From contig BRXU01000006.1 of the NCBI GenBank assembly GCA_030267565.1, forward strand, positions 2,778,001-2,842,000: a DNA stretch of 64,000 nucleotides, given 5' to 3'. Below the pieces are notes generated by a model. It was given only the letters and a program-made list of their open reading frames with translations. It did no database searches and was not told where the DNA came from. This document shows, piece by piece, positions 63,454-64,000 of the stretch; position 1 is the stretch's first letter; each line of letters begins with the position of its first letter. Source of the stretch: Pleodorina starrii. Lineage: Eukaryota; Chlorophyta; Chlorophyceae; Chlamydomonadales; Volvocaceae. The translations under genes were made by a program, and so were the position numbers.

Positions 63454-64000
63454 TCGTCGCGTGCGCGACTAGGCGGTATTCGGTATACGGATATCATACG
63501 GCAGCAAGGGGCGTGCGGCGGGCCAGGGCTGGCCGGCCGCCAACTGGCGCTGAGGCACCGGCCAAAGCCGGCCGGAGCGACGAGCTTGACTGCGAACCAG
63601 TCAAGCCGCGGCGCTGGAGGGAAGGAGGGAAACGTATGACAGTCAGGGATGGAGGGAAGGGCGGAGGGAGGGAGGGAAAAGGGGGGAACAAACTTAAGCA
63701 TCGCGAGGCGGAGCGCGCCGCCTGCAGTGGCGGGCGCATGGTGGGGTCCTCGGGGCGGCGGTCGGTTCGGTGTATAGCTTTGTGCGATTTTGGCGCCGCA
63801 TCCCCCCGCCTGCCCTGGACTTCAGGAGAGGCACCGCGGTGGCATGGCGCGTGGGGGTGCGTATACCGGTAAAGAGAGAATGAGAGATCCTTGCGTGCAT
63901 GCATGTGCGGTGTGTGACCCGTGGCTGGGGAAGTGGAGGATGTGACGATAGGTTGGGAGCTTTGGCTTTGCTCTTCCGGGCAGTGCTCGAGCGTGGCACG
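63454..64000 (+). other. 3' flank of the phosphorylase gene
   Basis: No gene is visible. No TGTAA motif was found before the window ends. Confidence 0.45.

Overview
The window is eukaryotic nuclear DNA, GC-rich and dense with introns. It most resembles a chlorophycean (volvocine-like) green alga: long GC-rich introns with C/T-rich acceptors, TTTTAGGG-type telomere-like repeats inside an intron, TGTAA-type poly(A) signals after several genes, and a plastid-type polynucleotide phosphorylase. All gene models are my own splice reconstructions. They were accepted when GT/AG borders, intron phase and protein similarity agreed; none has transcript support here.

Layout. 1-2404 (+): 3' part of a CDK8/CDKE kinase. 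3372-7939 (+): RBM39/CAPER-type splicing factor. 9171-31490 (-): four paralogous F-box-like/LRR genes (A-D), each with four coding exons and the same intron phases. A and B are a recent duplication of about 4 kb, separated by a secreted kelch-repeat gene (12419-16014, +). Copy B's upstream region carries a 5'-truncated LINE with a 12-bp target-site duplication. 33598-35965 (-): a three-exon gene with a divergent homeodomain-like N-terminus and a long low-complexity tail.

36881-46105 appears to be one complete DNA transposon of about 9.2 kb. It has a 7-bp target duplication (ACCCCCG), a 12-bp terminal inverted repeat, subterminal AGGATT minisatellites, a seven-copy 187-189-bp tandem array and an eight-exon DDE-type transposase gene with a Cys-rich domain. 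Just beyond it, at 46235-46485, is a complete miniature LTR retroelement (TRIM-like) with identical 49-bp LTRs and a CCAAC target duplication.

The right-hand third is housekeeping: ribosomal protein eS12 (47079-48179, -), sharing a divergent promoter with UDP-glucose 4-epimerase (48589-52648, +), then plastid-type polynucleotide phosphorylase (53892-63453, +, 20 exons). Introns of the kinase and the phosphorylase share short dispersed repeats.

The window is therefore conserved single-copy genes (transcription, splicing, translation, nucleotide-sugar metabolism, plastid RNA decay) interrupted by a fast-evolving LRR cluster and a mobile-element-rich block at about 36-46.5 kb. That block is the most novel part.
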